Origin: Bacteroidota bacterium
GTDB lineage: Bacteria > Bacteroidota > Bacteroidia > 2-12-FULL-35-15
Direction of reading: 5' to 3'
Assembly (NCBI GenBank): GCA_003151815.1
Contig: PLYN01000054.1
Location: 9,780-65,623, forward strand
Length of the DNA: 55,844 nt
The translations under genes were made by a program, and so were the position numbers. The notes below the pieces were generated by a model. That model made no database searches. It was given only the letters and a program-made list of their open reading frames with translations, and was not told where the DNA came from. This document shows, piece by piece, positions 1 to 8,898 of this stretch (position 1 is its first letter; each line of letters begins with the position of its first letter).

Positions 1-885
1 TATAAGTGCCCGCTATTAATCCTGTGGCAGTTGATGTGGTTTGAGAATTATTCCATAAGTAAGAATAATTTAAACTTCCGCCTGTCGCAGTTATAGTTGC
101 AGAACCTGTGCTTCCGCCTTTGCAATAAACATTTGTTTGTGATGTAATGCTTGCATTTAATATTATTGATGGTTCTGTTATCGTTACTGATTTTATCACA
201 GGGATGGTACATCCGTTATTGTCGGTTACCGTTACGGTATAAGTTCCTGCTATTAATCCTGTAGCGGTTGATGTTGTTTGAAAATTATTCCATAAGTAAG
301 AATACGATTCGCTTCCACCGATTGCTGTTACGCTTGCGGAACCGGTGCTATCACCTTTGCAATACACATTGGTTTGTGATGTGATGTTTGCATCTAAAAT
401 TAATTCCGGTTCTGTTATCGTTACTGATTGTATTATAGGAATGATACATCCGTTATTATCAGTTACGGTTACGGTATAAGTACCCGCTATTAATCCTGTA
501 ACGGTTGATGTTGTTTGAGAATTATTCCATAAGTAGGAATACGATTCGCTGCCACCAGTTGCGGTTATGCTTGCAGAACCCGTGCTTCCACCTTTACAAT
601 ACACATTAGTTTGTGAGGTGATGCTCGCATTTAAAATTAATTCGGGTTCCGTTATCGTTACAGTTTTTATTATTGGAATTGTACATCCGTTGTTGTCAGT
701 TACAGTTACCGTATATGTTCCTGCAATTAATCCTGTTGCGGTTGATGTGGTTTGAGAATTATTCCATAAGTAAGAATATGCTCCGCTACCGCCCGTTGCT
801 ATTATAGTGGCTGAACCTGTGCTACTGCCTTTACACAATACACTGCTTTGAGATGTGATATTCGCATTAAAATCAAAAACGGTTA
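1..885 (-). repeat. 237-bp tandem SprB-repeat units inside the adhesin gene
   Basis: The same motif recurs at 1, 238, 475 and 712, an exact 237-bp period (79 codons, so the frame is kept). The array continues past the left edge. Units differ mainly at scattered positions, so they look homogenised by recombination. The unit number is likely to vary between strains. Confidence 0.9.
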
Positions 886-3499
886 CAGTAAAAGAAACCC
901 GATTTGGACTGATGCAAGAACCCGATGCTCCTTCAGCAACATAATAAGTTGTTACTCCGGGAGTAGCAGTTGATGGTGTAATCGACAACATTGGTGTTGC
1001 TGAGGTATTTGTCAGGTAATAATATAAAGTATAGGAAGGATCACTTGCTATAGCTGTTAATGGTGATGCTACCTGATTAAGACAGTATGCAACATTATTT
1101 GTTATAGGAGTTGTTATAACACTTTTTACTGATATTGTAAAATCAAAATGACATGTGCCACCACCAGGAGGAATAGCATAGAACGTATTTGTGCCAACTG
1201 AGGCAGGAAAAGGATTGCTGATAGTATATTCTACTGAAGAGCTTGTAATCGGAAACGAATCATAAAAACGCGATCCGGATGGAAAGTTGCCTGAAACATT
1301 AGTAACAGGAATGCTTGTACCCACATTACAAAAAACAAAGTCCATTTGATTCGGCGTATTCTGACAATGTTGAGCAACATAATCTGTTGAATTGATGGCA
1401 ATTTGCAAAGGAGCAGTTATTGGTTCACCCTGACAAATCCCATTGGAAACATAACCTTGTATAAATGGTTGATTGCCAAATTTTATTCCTGAAGTATGCC
1501 CTGTTCCACTAATTGTTCCACCACTTAATGAAACAGTTGGTGGACAATTTGAATTTTTCAGTAAACTGCAATCTTCAGTTACCTTCATATGAAAGGTCAT
1601 TTCAGCCAATAATGTATTTGGGTCTGCGGGTTTAGGAAGTGATCCAAAATTCCAAACAAGCGAACCCGTTGCACCAAGGGTAGGATCAAAATAAATAGTG
1701 TTGGGTGATGGTAAAGGAGTAAAATATACATTTCCGATTGCGCTTCCATTCACATAAGTTGCTGAATAAGGCATTGGAATTACAAACTTTGTACTGTCAA
1801 TTGCCTCTGTTCCTTTATTTCTTATTTTCAAATCATAAGAAATATCCTGACCAGGTGTTACCGCTAACGGACCGGAGCCAACCGGCTGACCATTAATAGT
1901 TGCAGTAGAAACAAGCAACTCTACATTCGGGATGTATGCATCAACTGCCATGGCGATGCAAAAAATAACATAAGAATCTCCGGTAGTTCCATATTTAAAA
2001 GTTGTTGATGTCTGATTATTCGCAATAACGGAGTTGTTGGTATTAGGTATATCAAACATGCAAATATCAATGCCTGTATTGTTTTTCAAAGTCGGATTAC
2101 GGGCATTACCTCCGGTACAAATGGAACTATTGAAAAAATTCCCGCTTGAGTTACATGAATCATTTAAAGCAACCCAGGCATTGTTTTGATTAATAACATC
2201 AAAATAATCACCGGTAAGACTAACATCGCCTTCGCTAGCCATCAAACCTAGTTTCAAATTTACATTGCCGGACTGAACAGTTTTAAAACCTGAAACAGGT
2301 AGTTGAAAATTGGAATTATTAGTACTACCAATATAGGCTTGACCATCAAAAATGGTAACATCACGCCAGTTCATTTTCGAATTTTCATATACTACAATCA
2401 TCCCCCAACCTCCGGAGTAGCCTTGACCATCACCTTGACCTTGAACCAAAGCAACATCGGCAACAGAGTATTCGCCTGTTTTATTTGCTTTAACATAATC
2501 TGTTACTTCTGCAAAAGCAGTATATATGTACGCATCGCTGGAAGTCGGATAATAAATATCATTGGCATTAGCGGTAAATTCAGTATAAGGCTGACCGGCA
2601 ATCTTGAATTTCACTTTACGTTTATCTAATGCTTTAGCAACATTAACATTTATTTGAGCTGTTCCTTTAACAGTACCGGTTGCAGAAGCCGTTGATTGAT
2701 AAGTGTTGGAACTTTGATTTCCTCTTGAATCTCTCAACAATCTGTTTACTGTTAAAACAATGCCACCGGAGGGCCCATAAACTGTTACCGGATCAAAATT
2801 AACCGCTCTAAGATTAGTTCCCGGAACGCTGAAAACCTGGTTAGTAGGCACAATCCAGGAAGTACCATTATTGGTTGAATATCTGATATATGGAGAAGCA
2901 AATGCAAATTCAAAAAGAACTGTAGGTCCTGTACCTGAGGATGTATAGGTATATCGGACACCATAACTATTATTGCTTCCAACTCGCGACACAGCAACAG
3001 TATAATCTGTATAAGTAATTGCACCATTATTGGTTACTGTATAAGTTGAGTTTACTGTTAAAGATTGTGTTTGTGTTGTAGCAACCGTAAATGTATTTGG
3101 ACTGGTAGGTCCGGAAGATGCGCGTCCTGTCCAATATAAACCTGCAAAGATTATGTTTGAACATGCTGGATTTGCTGAATTCTCGGTAGAAAAACTCAAG
3201 GTTGCAGAGGATGAATTTATTGTACTATCAACACCATCAACGTCCACATATTTAGAAACATTATTATTGTTATCGGTAGTAACAGTGTAAGGTATAACGG
3301 TAAGATTGGTATTGCCAATCATTGTATAATCACCTCTTATATTATAGATTTGTCGAGTTGGAGAATATACCGAAGTTCTTTGGGTAAAGGGTTTGATTAC
3401 CTGTCCGGAAGCATCATTCACAATGTTTAATAATGCCAAAGTCAGAATTAATAATGGAATTAAATTGACAAACTTTGATTTTAAAATTTTGATTTTCAT
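1..3499 (-). CDS. SprB-repeat surface adhesin, C-terminus off the window
   Basis: An open frame runs from ATG at 3499 to the left edge without a stop, about 1166 codons; I checked the frame at several points. It begins with a signal peptide (MKIKILKSKFVNLIPLLILT, cleaved near NDASGQ). The N-terminal half resembles Bacteroidetes cell-surface proteins (motifs FAGLYWTGRASSG and GGWGMIVVYENS). A DUF11-like stretch follows (PGQDISYDLKIRNKGTEAID), then an Ig-like stretch (TYYVAEGASGSC), then at least 3.7 SprB-type repeats of 79 residues (CKGGSTGSATITATGGS, YLWNNSQTTSTATGLIAGTY, TVTVTDNNGC). Proteins of this type are exported by T9SS and act in adhesion or gliding; the T9SS C-terminal signal would lie outside the window. 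It probably forms an operon with the upstream gene at 3541-4140 (41-bp gap). The role is inferred from family. Confidence 0.85.
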   Translation of the reverse strand, partial: MKIKILKSKFVNLIPLLILTLALLNIVNDASGQVIKPFTQRTSVYSPTRQIYNIRGDYTMIGNTNLTVIPYTVTTDNNNNVSKYVDVDGVDSTINSSSATLSFSTENSANPACSNIIFAGLYWTGRASSGPTSPNTFTVATTQTQSLTVNSTYTVTNNGAITYTDYTVAVSRVGSNNSYGVRYTYTSSGTGPTVLFEFAFASPYIRYSTNNGTSWIVPTNQVFSVPGTNLRAVNFDPVTVYGPSGGIVLTVNRLLRDSRGNQSSNTYQSTASATGTVKGTAQINVNVAKALDKRKVKFKIAGQPYTEFTANANDIYYPTSSDAYIYTAFAEVTDYVKANKTGEYSVADVALVQGQGDGQGYSGGWGMIVVYENSKMNWRDVTIFDGQAYIGSTNNSNFQLPVSGFKTVQSGNVNLKLGLMASEGDVSLTGDYFDVINQNNAWVALNDSCNSSGNFFNSSICTGGNARNPTLKNNTGIDICMFDIPNTNNSVIANNQTSTTFKYGTTGDSYVIFCIAMAVDAYIPNVELLVSTATINGQPVGSGPLAVTPGQDISYDLKIRNKGTEAIDSTKFVIPMPYSATYVNGSAIGNVYFTPLPSPNTIYFDPTLGATGSLVWNFGSLPKPADPNTLLAEMTFHMKVTEDCSLLKNSNCPPTVSLSGGTISGTGHTSGIKFGNQPFIQGYVSNGICQGEPITAPLQIAINSTDYVAQHCQNTPNQMDFVFCNVGTSIPVTNVSGNFPSGSRFYDSFPITSSSVEYTISNPFPASVGTNTFYAIPPGGGTCHFDFTISVKSVITTPITNNVAYCLNQVASPLTAIASDPSYTLYYYLTNTSATPMLSITPSTATPGVTTYYVAEGASGSCISPNRVSFTVTVFDFNANITSQSSVLCKGSSTGSATIIATGGSGAYSYLWNNSQTTSTATGLIAGTYTVTVTDNNGCTIPIIKTVTITEPELILNASITSQTNVYCKGGSTGSASITATGGSESYSYLWNNSQTTSTVTGLIAGTYTVTVTDNNGCIIPIIQSVTITEPELILDANITSQTNVYCKGDSTGSASVTAIGGSESYSYLWNNFQTTSTATGLIAGTYTVTVTDNNGCTIPVIKSVTITEPSIILNASITSQTNVYCKGGSTGSATITATGGSLNYSYLWNNSQTTSTATGLIAGTY

Positions 3500-3540
3500 A
3501 ATCTATAAAATTTATTTATTGTAGAATATTGTAATTGGAT

Positions 3541-4140
3541 TTAACTGCCAATGTTGATTTTGTATAAAATTTCTATTAAATGATTTCCATTATTTTGAAC
3601 GATCTCGGATATTTTTTCATTCTCACATGCAATATTTTCAGGCTGTTCAGGACAGATAGAGAAATCACATAAAAAATAAATGTATTTTAAGTTTTCAAAA
3701 CCCGATAAATCGGAAAGCTTTAATACCACTTTTTGCATATCCTCTTGCTTTTTTATTCGGATAGAAATAATTTCAATCTTGCTAAATAAAGGATTAGAAT
3801 TACTAAGCAATGGAATGGAAGATATATCCGTAAATAGTATAGTAGGATTATTTTTATAAGTACCTGCTAATTCACCTTGTTGAAAATAAATAGATGGAAG
3901 CAAATCAGATGTTAAACTTTTCAGATGAACTCCTTCAGCTTGTATTGCTGAATCAGGAGATGATTTCAAAACCAACAATTTGTTGCCTAAGTCCTGTATT
4001 CCTTGTCCGAACGAACTTGTTGAAAAAACAATAAATAAGAAAAAGGAAAATAATAACTTATTTATTAAATTAGATTTTTGAACTTTGTCAAATTGATATT
4101 TAGTAAATAAATGAGGCTGATTGAACATTGATATTTTCAT
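3541..4140 (-). CDS. Secreted hypothetical protein
   Basis: A 199-residue protein with a hydrophobic export segment at about residues 28-44 (LLFSFFLFIVFSTSSFGQG), so the mature chain probably starts after SFGQ. The first ~27 residues are a longer than usual signal-peptide N-region; no better start is obvious. The mature part has no family I recognise. It contains 'GFENLKYIYFLCDFSICPEQ' with two Cys that could pair. It lies 41 bp upstream of the SprB-repeat adhesin on the same strand, so it may be co-expressed and assist or anchor it. That link is only contextual. Confidence 0.65.
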   Translation of the reverse strand: MKISMFNQPHLFTKYQFDKVQKSNLINKLLFSFFLFIVFSTSSFGQGIQDLGNKLLVLKSSPDSAIQAEGVHLKSLTSDLLPSIYFQQGELAGTYKNNPTILFTDISSIPLLSNSNPLFSKIEIISIRIKKQEDMQKVVLKLSDLSGFENLKYIYFLCDFSICPEQPENIACENEKISEIVQNNGNHLIEILYKINIGS

Positions 4141-4320
4141 TTTTAAAATATTTAACTAAACTTATATTAAATTAATTTTTGAATTATCCGAGTGCAAAGC
4201 AATGAGAAAATAAAATCTTCAACTATGATAAATTACATACAAACAGCGTGAATCTCATCACAGATGTTTTCTATCAACTATTAAAATCGATTGTTATATT
4301 TACAGTACTCAATTAAAAAA

Positions 4321-5496
4321 ATGTTATCATTCAACAATACAGAAATTGCATTTGCAGATAAAACAAATAAGGATCTAAATCGTTCCTATTGGTTATTTAA
4401 AATTGTTTCAAATAGCGGGCTTGTCAACATAGGAAGCTTATTTACCAATGTTGCTTTAAAAATCCATTTACCAATTAAAGGAATTATTAAAGCTACAATT
4501 TTTAAACAATTTTGCGGAGGAGAAACAATCGAAGAGTGTGAAATAAAAATTAAAAATTTAGGAAATTATAAAATCGGAACTATTTTAGATTACTCTGTAG
4601 AAGGAAAAGAATCAGAAAAAGATTTTGATACCTGTGCAACGGAAACAATTGCTACCATTAATAAATCTAAAAATAATAACGACATTCCTTTCTGTGTTTT
4701 TAAAGTTACAGGCGTAGCGCGTTTTTATTTATTAGAGAAAATTGCTGCTAATCAAAACTTAACAGAGGTAGAACAAAAAGAATTTGAAATCTTAAAACAA
4801 CGTGTAAATTTAATTTGTGAAGCAGCGTTCAATGCAGGCACACCTGTTTTTATTGATGCCGAAGAAAGCTGGATCCAAAATGCAATTGATGAATTAGCTT
4901 TGAATATGATGACTCTCTATAACATTCAAAAACCCATTGTATACAATACATTGCAGATGTATCGAAAAGATAGATTAGTATATTTAAAACAATCATTGGA
5001 ATTGGCAAAAAAAGAAAATTACTTTTTAGGTGCAAAAATAGTTCGTGGTGCATACATCGATAAAGAACATGCCCGTTCTAAAGAAAAAGGTTATGATTCT
5101 CCGATTCAGGATAACAAAGAAAACACCGATAATGATTACGACTCTGCCCTTTTATTTTGTCTTGAAAATATAAAACAAGTTGCATTTTGTGCTGCTACAC
5201 ACAACGAGAAAAGTTCCATGAAATTAGCGCAAATGATGCTGAAAAAAAATATTCCAAATAACAATACACATGTTTACTTTGCTCAACTTTTGGGAATGAG
5301 TGATCACATTAGCTATAATCTTGCTAAGGCCGGATACAATGTTGCAAAATATGTTCCATATGGTCCAGTTAGTGAAGTGCTTCCATATCTAATCCGCAGA
5401 GCTCAGGAAAATACTTTTGTAAAAGGACAAACAGGACGTGAATTGAGTTTAATTATAAAGGAAAAAGAAAGAAGAAAATTAATTGGGGAATTTTAA
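4321..5496 (+). CDS. putA: Proline dehydrogenase (FAD-dependent)
   Basis: Oxidises L-proline to 1-pyrroline-5-carboxylate with FAD, the first step of proline catabolism. Residues from about 240 (KIVRGAYIDKEHARSKEKGY) and about 344 (YVPYGPVSEVLPYLIRRAQE) match the PRODH barrel motifs that bind FAD and substrate. The length of 391 aa fits a monofunctional PRODH, not the large PutA with an aldehyde dehydrogenase domain. The frame is open back to 4291, but the ATG at 4321 (MLSFNNTEIAFADKTNKDLN) matches how Bacteroidetes homologues begin. It is transcribed alone, diverging from the secreted protein at 3541-4140. Confidence 0.9.
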   Translation: MLSFNNTEIAFADKTNKDLNRSYWLFKIVSNSGLVNIGSLFTNVALKIHLPIKGIIKATIFKQFCGGETIEECEIKIKNLGNYKIGTILDYSVEGKESEKDFDTCATETIATINKSKNNNDIPFCVFKVTGVARFYLLEKIAANQNLTEVEQKEFEILKQRVNLICEAAFNAGTPVFIDAEESWIQNAIDELALNMMTLYNIQKPIVYNTLQMYRKDRLVYLKQSLELAKKENYFLGAKIVRGAYIDKEHARSKEKGYDSPIQDNKENTDNDYDSALLFCLENIKQVAFCAATHNEKSSMKLAQMMLKKNIPNNNTHVYFAQLLGMSDHISYNLAKAGYNVAKYVPYGPVSEVLPYLIRRAQENTFVKGQTGRELSLIIKEKERRKLIGEF

Positions 5497-5550
5497 AATT
5501 AATAAATTTGAAAAATCGTTTCGAATTTTTCTAACGCGAAAAGAAAAGCA

Positions 5551-5711
5551 ATACGACAAATTCTCTTTTTAATTCGCCTCACCCCTTAATCCCCTCTCCA
5601 AAGGAGAGGGGGCAAGACGTAACAATACAAAGTGCTTTACATTCAGTCACCCCTCTCCTTTGGAGAGGGGCTGGGGGTGAGGCTTAAACGAAAAAGGGAA
5701 ATTTGCTGTAC
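5551..5711. repeat. REP-like double palindrome (CCCCTCTCC family)
   Basis: Two facing copies of a G+C-rich palindrome: CCCCTCTCCAAAGGAGAGGG at 5591-5610 and CCCCTCTCCTTTGGAGAGGG at 5650-5669. They are bracketed by GCCTCACCCC (5576-5585) and GGGGTGAGGC (5674-5683). Weaker complementarity extends to roughly 5551 and 5711. Similar G+C-rich pieces occur at 20999-21027 and 29946-30003. It fills most of the 344-bp gap between proline dehydrogenase and tetR and could also terminate transcription from the left. Confidence 0.8.
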
Positions 5712-5801
5712 ACCCAAAAGAACTAAATCCAACCAAATTCCCAATTAATAGAAATCTACAATCCTTTTGTCGAATTTTTATTTATCAATCAAATTTCTAA
5801 T

Positions 5802-5809
5802 TACTTTTG
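5802..5809 (+). promoter_or_regulatory. -7 promoter box for the tetR-efflux operon
   Basis: TACTTTTG matches the Bacteroidetes sigma-A -7 consensus TAnnTTTG exactly and lies 31 bp before the tetR ATG. The upstream side is T-rich but I find no clean TTTG -33 box. The palindromic operator starts 1 bp downstream. Confidence 0.5.
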
Positions 5810-5810
5810 C

Positions 5811-5828
5811 TTTAACCAAATGGTTAAA
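5811..5828. promoter_or_regulatory. Palindromic TetR-type operator
   Basis: TTTAACCAAATGGTTAAA has two perfect 8-bp arms (TTTAACCA/TGGTTAAA) around AA. It sits just downstream of the -7 box, over the expected transcription start, and ends 12 bp before the tetR ATG. Position and symmetry fit autorepression of tetR and the efflux genes. Binding is inferred. Confidence 0.65.
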
Positions 5829-5840
5829 CCATAAAATTAA

Positions 5841-6458
5841 ATGGAACAGTTAAATTCAACTTCCGAAGAAAAAATATTAAAAGCCGCCAAAGATGTTTTC
5901 ATGAAATACGGTCTATACGGAGCCCGCATGCAGGACATTGCGGACACGGCAGGTATTAACAAGGCATTATTACACTATTACTTTAGAAGCAAGGAAAAAC
6001 TATTTGATAAAATATTTGAAAACGCTTTACACAAGTATTTCGAAAGAATAAATGTTTTTTCAGACTCTTCCTTGCCTGTAATAGATCAGGTATTCAAATA
6101 CGTGGAAAACAGTATTGATTTTTATGCTGAATATCCTAAAATATCAATGTTTATAATAAAAGAGATAGAAATTAATCCTGAATTATTTCATAAAAAGGTA
6201 CAAGTTATTAAAAAAGGAAAAAGTATAAAGATGATTGAAGCACTGGAAAAAGCAATGGCGAAAGGCGAAATAAAAAAAATTGATACTGCTATGTTTTTTA
6301 TTAATCTACAATCACTTTGCTCCTACCCTTTTATTGCCAAACCTATATTCAAACACTCTTTAAAAGCAAACGATAAAGATTATGATAAAGATTTTAGCAC
6401 CGGAAAATTAAAAAGATCGGTGAAAAATTTTGTTGAATCTTCTTTAAGTAAAAAATAA
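5841..6458 (+). CDS. TetR/AcrR family transcriptional regulator
   Basis: A 205-residue protein with an N-terminal TetR helix-turn-helix at about residues 10-55. The recognisable pieces are ILKAAKDVFMKYGLYGARMQ, then the HTH core IADTAGINKALLHYYFRSKE. The C-terminal part is a typical variable, helical ligand-binding domain. It is the first gene of the TolC-HlyD-EmrB operon (58-bp gap to tolC), and the palindrome just upstream suggests it represses the operon until a drug or lipid ligand binds. Confidence 0.9.
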   Translation: MEQLNSTSEEKILKAAKDVFMKYGLYGARMQDIADTAGINKALLHYYFRSKEKLFDKIFENALHKYFERINVFSDSSLPVIDQVFKYVENSIDFYAEYPKISMFIIKEIEINPELFHKKVQVIKKGKSIKMIEALEKAMAKGEIKKIDTAMFFINLQSLCSYPFIAKPIFKHSLKANDKDYDKDFSTGKLKRSVKNFVESSLSKK

Positions 6459-6516
6459 ATTAATAACAATACAAATAAATTTCAAATCGAAAAATCAAAC
6501 ATAAGAATATTATAAA

Positions 6517-7764
6517 ATGAAACGATTAACACTATTTTTATTAACCATCACCAGTATTTGTTTTGGGCAAAAAATAACACTGTCGCTCGATTCCTGTATA
6601 CAAATGGCGAAGCGAAATTATCCTCTTATCAAACAAAATCACTTAATAGAAGAAAGCGGAAAAAATGCTGTCCAAATCGACAATAAAAATTGGTTGCCAA
6701 AATTATCCTTTTCATCACAAGCCACTTATCAAAGTGAAGTAATTACGTTTGGTGGCATCTCATTTCCACATGATAATTATTTAACATCATTAAATGTTGA
6801 ACAAACCCTTTTTGATGCAGGGCAAAACAAACAACAAAAACAATATGATAGATTAAATAGCGAAAATGAACTTATGAAAAATGAAGTGGAGTTATATAAA
6901 TTGATTGATAGAGTAAATCAATTATACAGCAATATTTTACTCATGCGTGAAAATATTAAAACGTTGAATATTTACCAAAACGATATCAGTAATAAAAAAA
7001 CAAATCTTTCCGAATCACTAAAAAATGGAATGATCTTGCAAAGTAATTTAGATGAATTGGAGGCTGAAGAATTAAAAACAGATCAATCAATTATTGAAGC
7101 ACAGGAAAATATAAAGTCGCTATATCAAACTTTAGGGATGTTTATTAATAAACCCGTTGATGATGAAACAGAATTTTCTGCACTCCCAATAATTAACGCA
7201 TCAAAAGAGGATGAAATAAATCGTCCTGAATTAAAATTATTTGAAACGCAAAAAGCCATGCTGGAAGCACGTTACAAGATCGCTTCGAAAAACACTTTAC
7301 CGCGAATAGCAGTAAATGGCCAAGGTGCTTATGGTCGCCCCGGACCCAACTTCCTGAATCAAAATTTACGTTATTTCGGTCAAACAGGTGTCAGCTTAAA
7401 ATGGAACATCGGTTCGCTATATAGCCTTTCTAATGAAAAACAATATCTCAACATCAATAAACAAATGGTGGATGTTCAAAAAGAAGTTTTTGATTTTAAT
7501 TTAAAAACTGCTATGGCATCACAAAAAGCACAGATTAATTCCCTGAACACGATTATCGAAAAAGATAAATTGATCATAGAAAAACGACACAACATACGAA
7601 TGACCGCATCTACTCAATTAGATAATGGCACCATCACTTCAGCAGATTATCTGGTGCAATTAAATGCGGAAATGCAGGCGATCCTAAACAAAAAAGTACA
7701 TGAAATAAAATTAATGAATGCCATCACTACCTATAACGCAAACAAAGGAATTAACAACTTTTAA
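6517..7764 (+). CDS. TolC family outer-membrane efflux channel
   Basis: A 415-residue protein with a signal peptide (MKRLTLFLLTITSICFGQ) and two repeated coiled-coil halves. The N-terminal LSLDSCIQMAKRNYPLIKQN is the typical OEP start, and long Gln/Glu/Lys-rich helices surround residues 110-210 and 310-400. It would form the outer-membrane exit duct for the EmrAB-type pump encoded directly downstream (14-bp gap to hlyD). Substrate cannot be told from sequence. Confidence 0.88.
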   Translation: MKRLTLFLLTITSICFGQKITLSLDSCIQMAKRNYPLIKQNHLIEESGKNAVQIDNKNWLPKLSFSSQATYQSEVITFGGISFPHDNYLTSLNVEQTLFDAGQNKQQKQYDRLNSENELMKNEVELYKLIDRVNQLYSNILLMRENIKTLNIYQNDISNKKTNLSESLKNGMILQSNLDELEAEELKTDQSIIEAQENIKSLYQTLGMFINKPVDDETEFSALPIINASKEDEINRPELKLFETQKAMLEARYKIASKNTLPRIAVNGQGAYGRPGPNFLNQNLRYFGQTGVSLKWNIGSLYSLSNEKQYLNINKQMVDVQKEVFDFNLKTAMASQKAQINSLNTIIEKDKLIIEKRHNIRMTASTQLDNGTITSADYLVQLNAEMQAILNKKVHEIKLMNAITTYNANKGINNF

Positions 7765-7778
7765 ACATTTACATCAAA

Positions 7779-8897
7779 ATGGAAACATCTATGCAATCAG
7801 AAAAATCAGCAGAAGAAAATAAAGTACCGGAAGTTAAAAACAAAAAAAAACTTTTTATTATTGCAACTATTTTAAGCGCTCTTTTAATTGTCAGTATCAT
7901 ATATTTTGTAAATAGCGCTAATTACGAAAATACCGACAATGCACAATTGGATGCTGATATAATACCAATAAAACCGAGTGTTACAGGTTATATAAAAATT
8001 ATTCATTTTAAAGATAATGATCAGGTTAAAAAAGGTCAGCTACTTATTACAATTGATGATACTGATTTAAAAACCAGGGTTGCACAAGCCGAAGCCGCAC
8101 TTGAAAACTCAAAATCGAATTTATTATCGGTTCAACGAAATTCAAATGCATCCAATCAAAATGCGAGTGCATCGGTACAAACTTCAGCTTCGGTTGAACA
8201 AAATATAAATTCAGCAAAAGCCCGCCTAACAAAATCGCAGGAAGATTTTAATCGTACAGAAAATATGTACAATGCAAAAGCAGCAACAAAAGCACAATAC
8301 GATGCAGCCAAAGCTGATTTAGAAATTTACAAAGCACAATACGATGGTGCTGTCAGCCAATATAAGTCAGCTTCAGCGCAATCTCAAGGTGTATACTCAC
8401 AAGCTGAAGCACAAAAATCTCAAATTGCATTAGCGGAAGCGATGGTAAAACAACGTGAAGCAGAATTAATATTGGCTAAAATACAAATGGCTCACGCATT
8501 TATTGAAGCACCATGCGATGGAATAGTTACCAAACGCTCGGTTGAGGAAGGTCAATTCATTACCATTGCACAACCTTTATGTTCCATTATAAATAATACG
8601 AATGTTTGGGTAACAGCTAATTTTAAAGAAACTCAAATAACTGAATTGCAAAAAGGACAAGAAGTAAAAATTGTTTTGGACGCTTTTCCGGATATTAAAA
8701 TAAAAGGTAAAATAGGATCATTTATTGGTGCAACAGGAGCAAAATTTTCGTTGTTACCTCCCGACAATTCAACAGGAAATTTCGTAAAGATAGTTCAACG
8801 TATTCCTGTGCGTATTGAAATTACTGAGTTCCCAAAAGAAAATGCATCGGTTTTATTTCCCGGTTTAAGTGCTTACGTAGAAGTAAAAATTAAATAA
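7779..8897 (+). CDS. HlyD/EmrA family membrane fusion protein
   Basis: A 372-residue periplasmic adaptor. It has a cytoplasmic N-terminus, one membrane helix at about 24-44 (KLFIIATILSALLIVSIIYF) and the EmrA signature 'YENTDNAQLDADIIPIKPSV'. Next come a biotinyl-lipoyl-like half (GYIKIIHFKDNDQVKKGQLL), an Ala/Gln-rich coiled-coil hairpin (about 100-235) and the second lipoyl half with IEAPCDGIVTKRSVEEGQF. It links the EmrB-type inner-membrane pump to the TolC-type channel. It ends 1 bp before the emrB-like start, so the two are translationally coupled. Confidence 0.9.
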   Translation: METSMQSEKSAEENKVPEVKNKKKLFIIATILSALLIVSIIYFVNSANYENTDNAQLDADIIPIKPSVTGYIKIIHFKDNDQVKKGQLLITIDDTDLKTRVAQAEAALENSKSNLLSVQRNSNASNQNASASVQTSASVEQNINSAKARLTKSQEDFNRTENMYNAKAATKAQYDAAKADLEIYKAQYDGAVSQYKSASAQSQGVYSQAEAQKSQIALAEAMVKQREAELILAKIQMAHAFIEAPCDGIVTKRSVEEGQFITIAQPLCSIINNTNVWVTANFKETQITELQKGQEVKIVLDAFPDIKIKGKIGSFIGATGAKFSLLPPDNSTGNFVKIVQRIPVRIEITEFPKENASVLFPGLSAYVEVKIK

Positions 8898-8898
8898 A

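Noticed and set aside
1-885. Regular 237-bp repeats as a CRISPR or satellite array
   Set aside because: The period is a multiple of 3, the minus-strand frame is open throughout and the units encode SprB-type repeats; there are no short direct repeats with unique spacers.
2303-2629. Plus-strand open frame of 108 codons inside the adhesin gene
   Set aside because: It is antisense to a frame with clear signal peptide and domain pattern, and its own peptide has no recognisable features.
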